A stretch of 64,000 nucleotides of DNA from Candidatus Hydrogenedentota bacterium (GTDB lineage Bacteria; Hydrogenedentota; Hydrogenedentia; Hydrogenedentales; SLHB01). Shown in pieces: positions 1 through 8,740 of the stretch (positions within the stretch are counted from its first letter, which is position 1; each line of letters starts with the position of its first letter). Location: assembly GCA_020848835.1 (NCBI GenBank), contig JADLHJ010000084.1, positions 22,914 through 86,913 on the forward strand, read 5' to 3'. The notes under the pieces are model-generated. The model did no database searches, was not told where the DNA came from, and saw only the letters and a program-made list of their open reading frames with translations. The position numbers and the translations under genes are program-made.

Positions 1-11
1 CCGGCGTTTTG

Positions 12-1124
12 ATGACTGCCGGCCGTAAGGTGTGGTTGCTTGGTTGGGGATACCTTACCTTAGGTCTGCTAATGCTTGCGCTGGCGGCATATCCCAGCCT
101 TGCGGTGGGCGCGCGCGACGCAGCAGCGCCCAGTATCGTAGGTTTGGCGTCCGCGTTTCGGATGGGTGCGGCACTGTATTGCGCAAGCGCGCTTGGCTTT
201 CTGGTGCTCGGTGCGTTTCGCGTGAGTCCGGCCGGCGATTCCCTGAGGCACGCGACGACGGTTTCCCTGGCATTGCTGGGAGCGCTGGCGGGTGTTGGAT
301 TGCTTGCGGCGTTTGCGCTTATCGGCGTGCAGGGCACCGCGCAGGTTACGTTTAGCGCCGTGCTCGACGAATCGACCCGCGATCGCGTGGCGTTTGAGGT
401 GAATAACGAAGGGCGGGACCCCATTTCCTGTTACTTTCCATTGCCAGCAGACTTGAGCGGTTTGAAATCTTCCGCAATTGAATCGCACACCTTTGGCATG
501 CACGTGTCTGTGCGCGAGCGAAACCGGGAGGCATTTAGCGCAGTGCAGGTTTCACCGCAGGTTTGGCGATTCACGCAAGGTCCATTGCCGTCCAGCGGAG
601 AGATGTTGGTGAATCCGGGCACCGCGCTGAAAGGCACGCTGGACCTGCGCCAGTTGTCGTCTCTCGGAGTTGAGGCCGCTTCGGTGCGGTTGCAGTTGCT
701 GGCTTTGGACGGGGCGTTGGTAAACGAGACTGAGGTGGAACTTGGCGAACGCTATTTATCGACGCCGGGGAAGATTCGCGATCCGCTTATCATCGCGCCA
801 CCCCCGCCCCGCCCTGTTTCCGGTGGAGAGCCAACACCCCAGGAGGCCAGCACTCCTGCGGCAAGCACCTTGCCGCAGGTTGAATCGGCCTTTGTGGAAT
901 ACGTTGGCGCGATCGGTGCGCAGGGCGTCTTCCGCGTATATGCGAAAGGCGGAGGCAGTTTCACTGAAGTAAAGGCGGCGGTGGAGGGAACGGTTTTGAC
1001 AGGTTGGTCTGTTGAATCATTTTCGCGGCAACCGTCTGGCGCGGTGCTTTTGCATAAAGAATCCGGTGCTCGAGTACAGGTGGCGCGTGGTGTGGTGAGC
1101 GAGTTGACGGCGTCTACGCAATGA
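12..1124 (+). CDS. hypothetical membrane protein with a proline-rich linker
   Basis: I do not recognise this 370-residue protein. Three hydrophobic segments (about residues 9-35, 50-70 and 85-110) suggest an N-terminal membrane domain. A hydrophilic domain of about 150 residues follows, then a proline-rich linker near residue 260 (APPPPRPVSGG) and a small C-terminal domain ending near EKSGARVQVARG-like residues. An in-frame TTG at 9 precedes the ATG at 12; I prefer the ATG. The window begins just upstream, so its operon context is not visible. The next gene points the other way, making this the last gene of any rightward operon. Confidence 0.6.
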   Translation: MTAGRKVWLLGWGYLTLGLLMLALAAYPSLAVGARDAAAPSIVGLASAFRMGAALYCASALGFLVLGAFRVSPAGDSLRHATTVSLALLGALAGVGLLAAFALIGVQGTAQVTFSAVLDESTRDRVAFEVNNEGRDPISCYFPLPADLSGLKSSAIESHTFGMHVSVRERNREAFSAVQVSPQVWRFTQGPLPSSGEMLVNPGTALKGTLDLRQLSSLGVEAASVRLQLLALDGALVNETEVELGERYLSTPGKIRDPLIIAPPPPRPVSGGEPTPQEASTPAASTLPQVESAFVEYVGAIGAQGVFRVYAKGGGSFTEVKAAVEGTVLTGWSVESFSRQPSGAVLLHKESGARVQVARGVVSELTASTQ

Positions 1125-1154
1125 ACGGGCGTTTTGGCCGCGGCTGAGTCTGTT

Positions 1155-1976
1155 CTAGCGAGTTTTCTTGTTGTAGAATGGGAATAGTTTGGCGAGTTCG
1201 GATGCGGACGGGACATTGCCGTACTCGCAGATCTCGAATCCTTCCGCGAACTGTATCCGCTTGGCCTGAGTTGGCCCATACCATTTCTTGAGTGCCGGCG
1301 CTGCGAGTTGGGTGTGCTTTTTAAAGAATGGTTTCCACGATTTTTCCAGCCACGCGCGGCGGTCCTTCTTCCCTGCGGGGATCTGGTCCAGCTGGCCATC
1401 GAGCCAAGGCAGCCACTCGTAGACCTGTGACTCCATAGCGTCGAGCATGTTGAACTTCACGTCCATTACAGGTGTCACATCAACCGCGATGTCCGGCCCG
1501 AACGGCGTGGGTTTGGTGAAGTGATCGGACATGTACATGAACACAGGATTCCGCGCGAGGCGGGGCGCCTCTGGACAGAAGTTTGGAACCGTGACCATGA
1601 ATGCGGCGTCTTGTACCAGTGTGGCGGCGTATCGGTGATCGGGGTGGTAATCGTTTGGGCGGTGAGACAAGACAAGATCGGCCTCGTAGCGCCGAATGAT
1701 TCGCACCACTTCGCGGCGGGCATCGAGTGTGGCTTCAAGTTCTCCATCGTGATACCCCAAGATCAATTCTTGAACGCCGCCGCGTTCCGCGGATAGCCGG
1801 GCTTCCTGTGCGCGCCGTTTCGCCAATACGCCGCCCCTCATGGCAAAGTGGCCTGCGTCACCGTTTGTCATAGAAACGAATACGACGCGGTGGCCTTGCC
1901 GTGCCCAGAGCACAGCGGTGCCGCCGGCGAAGCATTCACAGTCGTCGGGGTGTGCGCCGATGCAAACGATGTTCAT
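1155..1976 (-). CDS. PIG-L family deacetylase (LmbE-like)
   Basis: The protein has 273 residues. The zinc-binding signature is visible: AHPDD at residues 8-12 and HPDH at 111-114, in the usual LmbE/PIG-L spacing. Members of this family hydrolyse N-acetyl groups from GlcNAc-type sugars or thiol conjugates such as the bacillithiol and mycothiol precursors. No signal peptide is seen, so it is probably cytoplasmic. Its ATG overlaps the stop of the upstream lipoprotein gene by four bases (ATGA), so the two are translationally coupled. The family is certain; the substrate cannot be told from sequence. Confidence 0.9.
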   Translation of the reverse strand: MNIVCIGAHPDDCECFAGGTAVLWARQGHRVVFVSMTNGDAGHFAMRGGVLAKRRAQEARLSAERGGVQELILGYHDGELEATLDARREVVRIIRRYEADLVLSHRPNDYHPDHRYAATLVQDAAFMVTVPNFCPEAPRLARNPVFMYMSDHFTKPTPFGPDIAVDVTPVMDVKFNMLDAMESQVYEWLPWLDGQLDQIPAGKKDRRAWLEKSWKPFFKKHTQLAAPALKKWYGPTQAKRIQFAEGFEICEYGNVPSASELAKLFPFYNKKTR

Positions 1977-2815
1977 TCGGAGGTGGGTGGAGCAGGCTGC
2001 GCAGGGGGGGCAGCTTCGTGCGCATGGTCATGTTCCTGGCCTTCGCCATGTTCATGATCTTGGCTTTCGTCAAGCTCCCGAACTTTCTTGAACATCTCGG
2101 CTGCGGTAACTCCCGCATCGCCAGTAGTCGGATCGGTAGGTTCAGCCGCCGCCGATGGGGGGGCTTCTGGAATTTCGGTGCCTGGTTTTTGCAGCGTTAC
2201 GCGAATCAGTGTGGAGTACACGGCTTTGGAATGAATGTCCGCCGTGGCAGTTTCGGGATTGACCTTATTTTCGTCGGTGCCGTTCGGCATCAGATACAGA
2301 TCGCCGTCGATTTTCGCGAGGAAGGTCTCTGGAATGTTTCCTTCAAACGGTTTCAGCAAGTCAACCTTAGCCGTGACTTTCGTTTTGGAAGCTTGTGTGC
2401 CAAGCACCTCGGAGAAGCTTCCGGCTACTTTATCGTTCACCATGATTTTCGCTCGCAGAATTACGGGGGCGCTCATGAAATTGCGCGTACACTTAATGTC
2501 GTAGTCCGCCCAAAGACTTTGCGGATAGGGTTCTTTGAGGATTACATCGGATTTCAAGAGGCGCTTGTTTCGATCGCGAGCTTCACTGACAACTACATTG
2601 GGCCCGCCAGATTCCGCCGCGATAACTCCGTTGACGTAAACTGCCTGCTCGACATCCCCAATATTGGCGTTAAACTGATCGTCAACGGAGTTGGACGTTT
2701 TCGGCACGTCGGCGGAGTTGGGAGTCCCGCTGGCGTCGTAGGGGGACCACGGTTTCTGAGGTTTGCAGGCCGTCAAAGCCAGGACTGTAAGCGAGAACAT
2801 CACTACGCGCATCAT
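1973..2815 (-). CDS. lipoprotein with a histidine-rich C-terminal tail
   Basis: The protein has 280 residues. The reading frame stays open upstream, but the start at 2815 (MMRVVMFSLTVLALTAC) gives a clean lipoprotein signal with lipobox LTAC and has AAGGA upstream. The mature part is hydrophilic and I do not recognise it. The C-terminus carries an acidic, His-rich stretch (DHEHGEGQEHDHAHE) that looks suited to binding Zn, Ni or Cu. The gene is coupled by a 4-base overlap to the downstream PIG-L gene, whose product needs zinc. A role in metal handling is inference only. Confidence 0.7.
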   Translation of the reverse strand: MMRVVMFSLTVLALTACKPQKPWSPYDASGTPNSADVPKTSNSVDDQFNANIGDVEQAVYVNGVIAAESGGPNVVVSEARDRNKRLLKSDVILKEPYPQSLWADYDIKCTRNFMSAPVILRAKIMVNDKVAGSFSEVLGTQASKTKVTAKVDLLKPFEGNIPETFLAKIDGDLYLMPNGTDENKVNPETATADIHSKAVYSTLIRVTLQKPGTEIPEAPPSAAAEPTDPTTGDAGVTAAEMFKKVRELDESQDHEHGEGQEHDHAHEAAPPAQPAPPTSE

Positions 2816-2906
2816 GGATGGATAATTCCTTACACAGCATTGGGTCCGCGCGAAGGGCGGGCCCTGATTGGGGCGGATAATAGCAGGAACTGGACGCTTT
2901 CGCACC

Positions 2907-3599
2907 TCAGGCAGAGGGAGTTCGAGGGACCCCTGCGGACTCAATGGCCTCGAATACTTCCGCGTGGTCGGCGTAATCATCGATGATGGTGGTAGCGCCT
3001 GCCTGCAGAAGGCGGTCTCGCGAGTACTCTCTGCAGACACCCACGAATCGCATGCCGAGTTCGGCGGCAGTTGTCGCGTCCCAAGAGCCGTCTCCAAAAT
3101 ACACGACATCGCTGGGAGTAATGCCGGAACGGCGGATGGCGGTGCGGGCGATATCCGCACGCGAGATGGCATCGTTCGCAAAGGCACCGGGCATGCGGGC
3201 GCCATCCACGCCGATCTGGCGCAGTTTGAACAGAGCGGTGCGGCGCATGCCCCCTGTGGAGAGGGCCGCGGGAACTCCGCGATCGCGAAGGGTTTCTAGT
3301 AGTGCGCGGGCGCCGGGAACTTCAATGAAGCCGGCGGAGTGTTTTTCGAACGAAGCGGTGAGTTCCTGTTCGTAGATTTCTTCGAAACGATCAATTGCAC
3401 CCTTGGAGGCCTGGTCCCGCCCGGCCTTCTCCATGACTTCCTGGATAATGCCGATGTCGGTGACATGTTTGTAGCAATGCCAGTCCGTGGTGGGGATGGG
3501 AAAGCCGAAAGCCCGTGCAAAGGCGCGCTCGTAGCAACCATTATCAGCGTTTGTAGTGGCGGTGAGGGTTCCGTCGATGTCAAAGAGGATGATACGCAC
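2907..3599 (-). CDS. HAD-superfamily hydrolase, phosphoglycolate phosphatase-like
   Basis: The protein has 230 residues and starts with GTG at 3599. HAD motif I is at the N-terminus (FDIDGT, residues 5-10). Motif II is in ALSTGG, a helical cap follows motif I, and motif III/IV is VVYFGDGSWD. The size and cap fit the Gph/beta-phosphoglucomutase group of small-molecule phosphatases. The enzyme should be cytoplasmic and Mg-dependent, with an undetermined substrate. It lies upstream of the lipoprotein/PIG-L pair on the same strand, separated by about 90 bases, so co-transcription is possible. Confidence 0.85.
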   Translation of the reverse strand: MRIILFDIDGTLTATTNADNGCYERAFARAFGFPIPTTDWHCYKHVTDIGIIQEVMEKAGRDQASKGAIDRFEEIYEQELTASFEKHSAGFIEVPGARALLETLRDRGVPAALSTGGMRRTALFKLRQIGVDGARMPGAFANDAISRADIARTAIRRSGITPSDVVYFGDGSWDATTAAELGMRFVGVCREYSRDRLLQAGATTIIDDYADHAEVFEAIESAGVPRTPSA

Positions 3600-3701
3600 C
3601 GTATGTTTCTCGCTATGAAGGGTCAGACATGAAAGGCCGCGATTCTACCATGCATCGGATCATGAATTAGAGACGGGACGATTTTACAAGACGGCCGCGA
3701 G

Positions 3702-4013
3702 TTATCCACCCAATTGTTTTTTTGCGGCTTCTTCTTCTTGCGCCTGACGGAGTGCGCGGCGAAATTGTTCGTCGCCGAGGGTTTGCCGGTAGAGTTCGCG
3801 TTCTTCGATCTTCATTTGAAGGCGTATATAGCGAAAATCGAGTAGGGCGCAGTAGATTGCCGCCAGGAACAGGAGCAGGAACAGCCCCCAGTAACTAAAG
3901 AAGTACGCGGGAGACGCGCGGAGCCCCTCCATATTTACGCCGAAGTACGCCATCGCGCCGCTGGACGCTAGAAACATGGCGCCGGCAATACGCCAGCGGC
4001 GCTGGGTCAGCAT
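3702..4013 (-). CDS. small two-helix membrane protein
   Basis: This is a 103-residue protein of unknown function. Two hydrophobic helices are visible (about residues 8-27 and 39-60), followed by a basic/acidic amphipathic C-terminal half that looks alpha-helical and possibly coiled-coil (EERELYRQTLGDEQF, then Gln/Glu-rich). The topology predicts a cytoplasmic C-terminal tail. It sits 40 bases downstream of the glycine-zipper lipoprotein gene on the same strand, so both may be envelope proteins from one transcript. No strong ribosome binding site is seen. Confidence 0.6.
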   Translation of the reverse strand: MLTQRRWRIAGAMFLASSGAMAYFGVNMEGLRASPAYFFSYWGLFLLLFLAAIYCALLDFRYIRLQMKIEERELYRQTLGDEQFRRALRQAQEEEAAKKQLGG

Positions 4014-4053
4014 GTGCTAAATCCCAACGCCGCATTCCGTTTCGAGATTTTGG

Positions 4054-4434
4054 TTAGTGTTCTACCCACACTCGTTCTTCATAGGTTTCCCCGGAGGCAG
4101 TGCGCCGTGTACGTGTTTCCCAGTGCCCGCTCGGTTGGGCCTGCGGCGGGGGAGACGATGCTGGCGGGCCGTAGACACGGCGCGAGCGGTTTTCGTCCAC
4201 ACGGTCACCGATCAGTGCGCCGGTAAGGGCGCCGAGTCCTGCGCCAATCAGAGCGCCTTCACCGGATTTACCATCCGATTGATTGCCAATAATCGCGCCT
4301 GCACCTGCGCCAACCAACGCGCCCGTCATGGCGCCTTGCTGAGTAGGAGTCGTTTGGCACCCAACCATAAAAAAGGCAACTGCCAAAAGACTCAAAATGC
4401 CAGTTTTATGTTTGCAGAGCATATTTCCTTGCAT
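4054..4434 (-). CDS. glycine-zipper outer-membrane lipoprotein (SlyB/Pcp-like)
   Basis: About 126 residues. A lipoprotein signal ends at lipobox MVGC. Directly after it is a glycine-zipper two-helix region (GALVGAGAGAIIG, then GALIGAGLGALTGALIG), typical of the Gly-zipper 2TM family found in the outer membrane or periplasm. The tail is Pro-rich then basic/acidic (ETRTRRTASGETYEERVWVE), as in the RcnB/YMGG-like relatives. Starts at 4434 or 4422 are both possible; the second has AAGGA just upstream. The protein is probably structural, linked to envelope integrity. Confidence 0.8.
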   Translation of the reverse strand: MQGNMLCKHKTGILSLLAVAFFMVGCQTTPTQQGAMTGALVGAGAGAIIGNQSDGKSGEGALIGAGLGALTGALIGDRVDENRSRRVYGPPASSPPPQAQPSGHWETRTRRTASGETYEERVWVEH

Positions 4435-4740
4435 CCTTTCCCCGGACAATTAACCGGGCCTTATCCCCAGTTTACCATACGTAATCATTCGCTCAATGTA
4501 ACCGTACAGCCTACTAGACGAATTCCGCCTCGAGGCTATTCATATTGCTCGGGTTGCGTGAGGTCACACAGCGGATGTATCCCTTTTGTATCCAATGGGT
4601 TTCACGGCTTGTTCCGTACTAGATGTTTACCCAGATTGCGGGCGAGCGCACGATTTGCCACACTTCGCCTACGCGTGAAGCGCTTATTTTCTGTCTTTTT
4701 GTGTCCAAAAAACCTACAGCGGGGCAAGGAGGTACGGTTC

Positions 4741-5991
4741 CTGTATCGTGCAGTGACATATTTTCTGATTGCGGGCGGGGTTGCGCGGCTTGCGATCATC
4801 GCGGCGCTTAATCCGCATTATGTGGATTTTTATTGCTTTATTGATGCAACGCAGGCTGTTATTCACGGGCTCGATCCGCACGTGTTGGTGAACCTGCGCT
4901 ATACGACCTGGAACGAAGCGCCGCTCGTCTTTCCGGGGTTGACACTGTTCTTCATTCCGTTTGCGATCCTTGCTCCAGCGGTAGGCAAATCCATTTACTT
5001 CATGGCGAATGTTGCCGCGGGGATGGCATTCTATGGAGCGTTAATTCGCGCTTCGGGGATATGTACGCGGTACTCGCTGCGGGAACCAGATTTGCAGACC
5101 ATGTTGGTTACGATTGGCGGATTTCTTTTCGTCAATTCGATTTTTTTCACGTTGTGCATCCGCGTGGGTCAAGTATCTACCGTCGTGTCATTGCTGATCA
5201 TACTGTCGGTGTGTGCAGCTCGGGAATGGCAACGTACTGGGGCGTTCGGACTGGCGGCCGTGGTGAAGTATTCAACCGTGCCCGTGCTCGGCCTCCAGCT
5301 GTTTCTTGTTCGGCGGCGTTTTTTATTTTGCGTAACGGGATTCGCGTTGTTTGCCGTCATATCCATTTATCCTGCGTTGATCGGGCACCATCTGATCGAT
5401 CTATACCAATCGTATTTCGATTGTATGAAGCGCTGGATTGCGCCCGGCGCCGCGAACCACTTTGCGAATTCCGGACAGACCATGCTTTCGAGCGGCTTGT
5501 TCAAAGGGATGCCGAGTGTGCTGGTGAACATTGTCGTGTTGGGCCTGTTTCTCGGGGTGGGACTCTATCAACGCCAGAGGCTTCCGGCGTGCCTTGGACT
5601 GCATGAGTGGTTTGCGATCTCCTGCGTGACGATGACGTTGGAGTATCACCGCACCTATGATGGGGTGCTCCTGTATCCATTTCTGCTTTTGGAAGTGGTT
5701 GTTCTGTGGGTTGGCGGTAGCAAAGTCCACGCGGTTTTACTTGGGGCGTTTGCATTGTTCTTTGCTTTGCCTGGCGCTGTGGTCCACCGATTGGCGCAGT
5801 CGCTTGGAAAAGCGGCGGGAGAGAATCCAGTGGTGTATTTGCCGGCAGGGGAGTTTCCCCTCCTTGCCTTCATGATTCTTGTACTCACTCTGTACGCGCT
5901 ATTTCTCTATGCTCGTTTTGGTTCGGGCCTTGCGGTCGGGCCCGTAACGAAAAAGGCCGGGCCGGTAATGACAACTAAAGCGACAGGTTGA
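4741..5991 (+). CDS. polytopic membrane protein, GT87/DUF2029-like mannosyltransferase
   Basis: About 416 residues with many hydrophobic helices, beginning with YRAVTYFLIAGGVARLAII. A short hydrophilic loop after helix 1 contains VDFYCFIDA, placed like the acidic catalytic loop of GT-C enzymes. The length and order fit GT87-type polyprenyl-phosphate-dependent transferases. The frame is open far upstream without any sensible ATG. An exact AAGGAGG lies at 4726-4732, eight bases before a CTG at 4741, and the next candidate (GTG 4753) is too distant. I chose the CTG but this needs proof. A glycan-assembly role is inferred from fold only. Confidence 0.6.
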   Translation: MYRAVTYFLIAGGVARLAIIAALNPHYVDFYCFIDATQAVIHGLDPHVLVNLRYTTWNEAPLVFPGLTLFFIPFAILAPAVGKSIYFMANVAAGMAFYGALIRASGICTRYSLREPDLQTMLVTIGGFLFVNSIFFTLCIRVGQVSTVVSLLIILSVCAAREWQRTGAFGLAAVVKYSTVPVLGLQLFLVRRRFLFCVTGFALFAVISIYPALIGHHLIDLYQSYFDCMKRWIAPGAANHFANSGQTMLSSGLFKGMPSVLVNIVVLGLFLGVGLYQRQRLPACLGLHEWFAISCVTMTLEYHRTYDGVLLYPFLLLEVVVLWVGGSKVHAVLLGAFALFFALPGAVVHRLAQSLGKAAGENPVVYLPAGEFPLLAFMILVLTLYALFLYARFGSGLAVGPVTKKAGPVMTTKATG

Positions 5992-6055
5992 CAGGGTGTT
6001 GCTTATGCGATACGGTCATTCGGGGTAGAACATACAATTCGGCGTGGGAACCGGT

Positions 6056-7327
6056 ATGGCGATGGTCGAAGAGCCAGAGGGACAGCCCTTTAGTCTCAGG
6101 GATGAAGAGACGATCTGTTTCATTCCCGATGACTTGCGGCGAATCGTCCTTCGCCTGCTTCGGGAAAGTTCGCCGGCCAGCACCATCTCCGCGGCGAAGG
6201 ATTTATACGATCGCGCGGAACGCGAAGATATTTATTTTACCGCGTCGTCCATGTACGACTTCCTTTGGAAAAAAGTACCCGCAGAAGCCCGCCGCAAACT
6301 TTATCCCATTGTGGGCGATTTCTTTCTGACCGCGCTGGAACGCAACCTGGCGATCATCGGGCCTAATAACATGATCAGCCGGTTTCGCGAGTTGATGGAA
6401 TGTTATACGGGCGCGGGGGACAAGCAACGAATCCTGGAAGGCCCCTTGTATTGCGCGGACTTATTTCTCCTGAAGACATCGCAGCTCGTGCTTGGCGCGC
6501 GGGACGAAAAGATCGATAGCGGGCCGGAAGAGGCGCAGGGCAGTGACGCTGACTTTCTGAGCGATGAACGCTTCACGGTCGAGCAGCAGATCGGGCATAG
6601 TCTACAACTCGCAAAGGACGCTTTGCTGGATGCGCAGAAGACATTCGCAAAATTGGGACGCGAAGAATCCGGGCTCGACGCGCGCTATTTGAAGTTTCTC
6701 CGGGCAACGATGGAGCGACTGTCTTTGTCGTGGCAGAACTGGCAGGAGATGCACGCGCGCAAGGACATCGCGTCAATCAGTGTGGAAAAGTATTTTAAAG
6801 AAGGTATCAGCCGCGCAGAAAAAGTGAATTCGCTGGTTCTTGCGGCATTGCTGCTGGAACAGGTTGGAGAAGAGTACGAGAACAAGATGAACCGGGAGTT
6901 TTTGAATCACCGCTTCAGCGCGCGGCCCGCGGACCATCCGAAGCGGGGCTGCACATTTGACGCAGCGGAGATTTACCGCGATCAGGGCATCGCAGAGCGC
7001 GATCACGGGGCGTACGTGTTGAGCGAACGCCGGTTTACGAAATCGATTTCGCTGTTCGGGCAATTGCACGACCGCACGTCAATAGCCCAAACTTTGGTGG
7101 AGCGTGCGCGTCTGTATGTTTTGCGCGGGACGGACGCGTGGAAGGCGCATAGAGACTTGCACCTCGCCGCGCAGAACATCGCCGCGGTGCAGCGCCGTTT
7201 GCCGCCGAACGCGCCGATGCCGAATGTGCCGGCCGCTGAAGTGCTTCAGTTTTATGAAGGCAAGGGCCTCGTACGTGAGGCGGAGGTCTACCGCGAGCAG
7301 GAAGCCTTACTCGCGGAGCTTCATTGA
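6056..7327 (+). CDS. hypothetical soluble protein, alpha-helical
   Basis: About 424 residues, strongly alpha-helical and charged, with no signal peptide or membrane segment. I do not recognise a family. The C-terminal half (ERDHGAYVLSERRFTKSIS, then QLHDRTSIAQTLVERARLY) looks like tetratricopeptide-type helix pairs. The N-terminal part has a mixed acidic segment around EEPEGQPFSLRDEETICF. The start could be ATG 6056 or 6062; a GTG at 6044 is less likely because no ribosome binding site precedes it. It lies 64 bases after the GT87-like gene on the same strand and before a PQQ-repeat gene. Confidence 0.65.
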   Translation: MAMVEEPEGQPFSLRDEETICFIPDDLRRIVLRLLRESSPASTISAAKDLYDRAEREDIYFTASSMYDFLWKKVPAEARRKLYPIVGDFFLTALERNLAIIGPNNMISRFRELMECYTGAGDKQRILEGPLYCADLFLLKTSQLVLGARDEKIDSGPEEAQGSDADFLSDERFTVEQQIGHSLQLAKDALLDAQKTFAKLGREESGLDARYLKFLRATMERLSLSWQNWQEMHARKDIASISVEKYFKEGISRAEKVNSLVLAALLLEQVGEEYENKMNREFLNHRFSARPADHPKRGCTFDAAEIYRDQGIAERDHGAYVLSERRFTKSISLFGQLHDRTSIAQTLVERARLYVLRGTDAWKAHRDLHLAAQNIAAVQRRLPPNAPMPNVPAAEVLQFYEGKGLVREAEVYREQEALLAELH

Positions 7328-7403
7328 TTTGTCTTCGTTCCCGCCTGTGATACAGTAGCGCCCGTTCTGGTTGCATTCATTTTATTTATCTAGGAAGTGA
7401 ACC

Positions 7404-8732
7404 ATGCTTAAACGCGTCTGTCGTCCTGCGGTCAACTTTATTGCGTTTGCGGTGTGTCTCAATGCTCTTGCGGAAGAGCATTGGCCCACCTGGCGCGGTC
7501 CGAACGGTAACGGTGTGAGCAACGCCAAAGGCCTGCCGGAAACGTGGAGCGAGACAGAGAACATCGCGTGGAAGACGCCGCTGCCGTCGTGGAGTGGAAG
7601 TTCACCGATTGTGTGGGGCGACAAAGTCTTTTTGATGTCGCCATCGAAAAGCAATGTAGATCCGGCAACGAGCGGAAGGGCGAAGTACGCCGATCCCGGT
7701 GGCGATTCGCTATTGCTGATCTGTATCGCTGCGAAGGACGGCAAGGTTCTGTGGGAATGCGAGGTTGCCAAGGGCAATGCGCTGGGACGAAAGGGTAACG
7801 CAACATCGCCGTCCCCGGTCACCGACGGTAATCACGTGTGGGCGATGACGGGCTCGGGCGTGCTTGCCGCAGTGACCATGGATGGCAAGGTCGTGTGGAC
7901 GAAAAACATTCAGGACGAGTATGGCAAGTTTGGTTTGAACTTTGTATATGGCTCGTCACCGGTTTTGCACGACGGGAAGATATTCATTCAGGTGTTGCAC
8001 GGTTTCAAGACCGATGACCCTTCGTATCTTGCTGCATTCGATGCGTTAAAGGGCGATCTCTTGTGGCGCGTGGAGCGGCCCACCGATTCGCTGAGCGAAA
8101 CGCCGGACGCGTACAACACGCCGGCGTTGCTCAAAGTCGGCGATCAGATGCAGTTGATTGTCTGCGGCGGCGGATTTGTCTCCGGGCACGATGTGAAAGA
8201 TGGTAAAGAGATTTGGAGGTCCTTTGGTTTAGACCCCGATCGCAACGAATATTTCCGCACGATCTCATCGGCGGTTGCGGTGGACGGAATGGTATATGCC
8301 CCCACCCGTCAGAAGCCGTTGCTGGCGGTGCGCGCCGATGGAAAAGGGGATGTATCGGCGACACACGTGGCGTGGAAGTGGGACGAGCCGTATGGCACCG
8401 ATGTGCCGACCGCGGTCTGTGACGGCAAGTTTTTTTACATGGTCGATGACAAAGGCGTGGCCACTTGCACCGATGCGAAAACCGGCAAAGTAATTTGGGG
8501 ACCGGAACACACGCAAAAGGGACCCTACAGCGCATCGCCCGTGTTGGCCGACGGCAAACTGTATTTCACAAATGAAGCGGGTGTGACGACCGTGCTTTCG
8601 GCGGGCAAAGAGTTCAAAGTCATTGCGACGAATGCGCTCGACGGCGAGGAGCATACCTTATCGTCGTTCGCGGTAACGGATGGGCGGCTGTATTTGCGCA
8701 CGCCGGGCTTTCTTTATTGCATTGGAAAATAG
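7404..8732 (+). CDS. secreted PQQ-like beta-propeller repeat protein
   Basis: The protein has 442 residues. A signal peptide (cleaved near NALAEE, residue 24) is followed by the WPTWRGPNGNGVS segment typical of planctomycete-type PQQ-repeat proteins. Repeated blade motifs follow, such as GKVLWEC, GKVVWTK and GKVIWG, along with pairs like SSPIVWGDKVF and ASPVLADGKLYF. The fold should be a beta-propeller like BamB, acting in the periplasm. Homologues are often called outer membrane protein assembly factor BamB, but no enzymatic residues can be assigned. AGGAAG lies 8 bases before the ATG. Confidence 0.85.
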   Translation: MLKRVCRPAVNFIAFAVCLNALAEEHWPTWRGPNGNGVSNAKGLPETWSETENIAWKTPLPSWSGSSPIVWGDKVFLMSPSKSNVDPATSGRAKYADPGGDSLLLICIAAKDGKVLWECEVAKGNALGRKGNATSPSPVTDGNHVWAMTGSGVLAAVTMDGKVVWTKNIQDEYGKFGLNFVYGSSPVLHDGKIFIQVLHGFKTDDPSYLAAFDALKGDLLWRVERPTDSLSETPDAYNTPALLKVGDQMQLIVCGGGFVSGHDVKDGKEIWRSFGLDPDRNEYFRTISSAVAVDGMVYAPTRQKPLLAVRADGKGDVSATHVAWKWDEPYGTDVPTAVCDGKFFYMVDDKGVATCTDAKTGKVIWGPEHTQKGPYSASPVLADGKLYFTNEAGVTTVLSAGKEFKVIATNALDGEEHTLSSFAVTDGRLYLRTPGFLYCIGK

Positions 8733-8740
8733 AAATAGAG

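Noticed and set aside
1901..2986. Long + strand frame over the lipoprotein and PIG-L genes
   Set aside because: It is antisense to two genes with clear motifs and has no family character.
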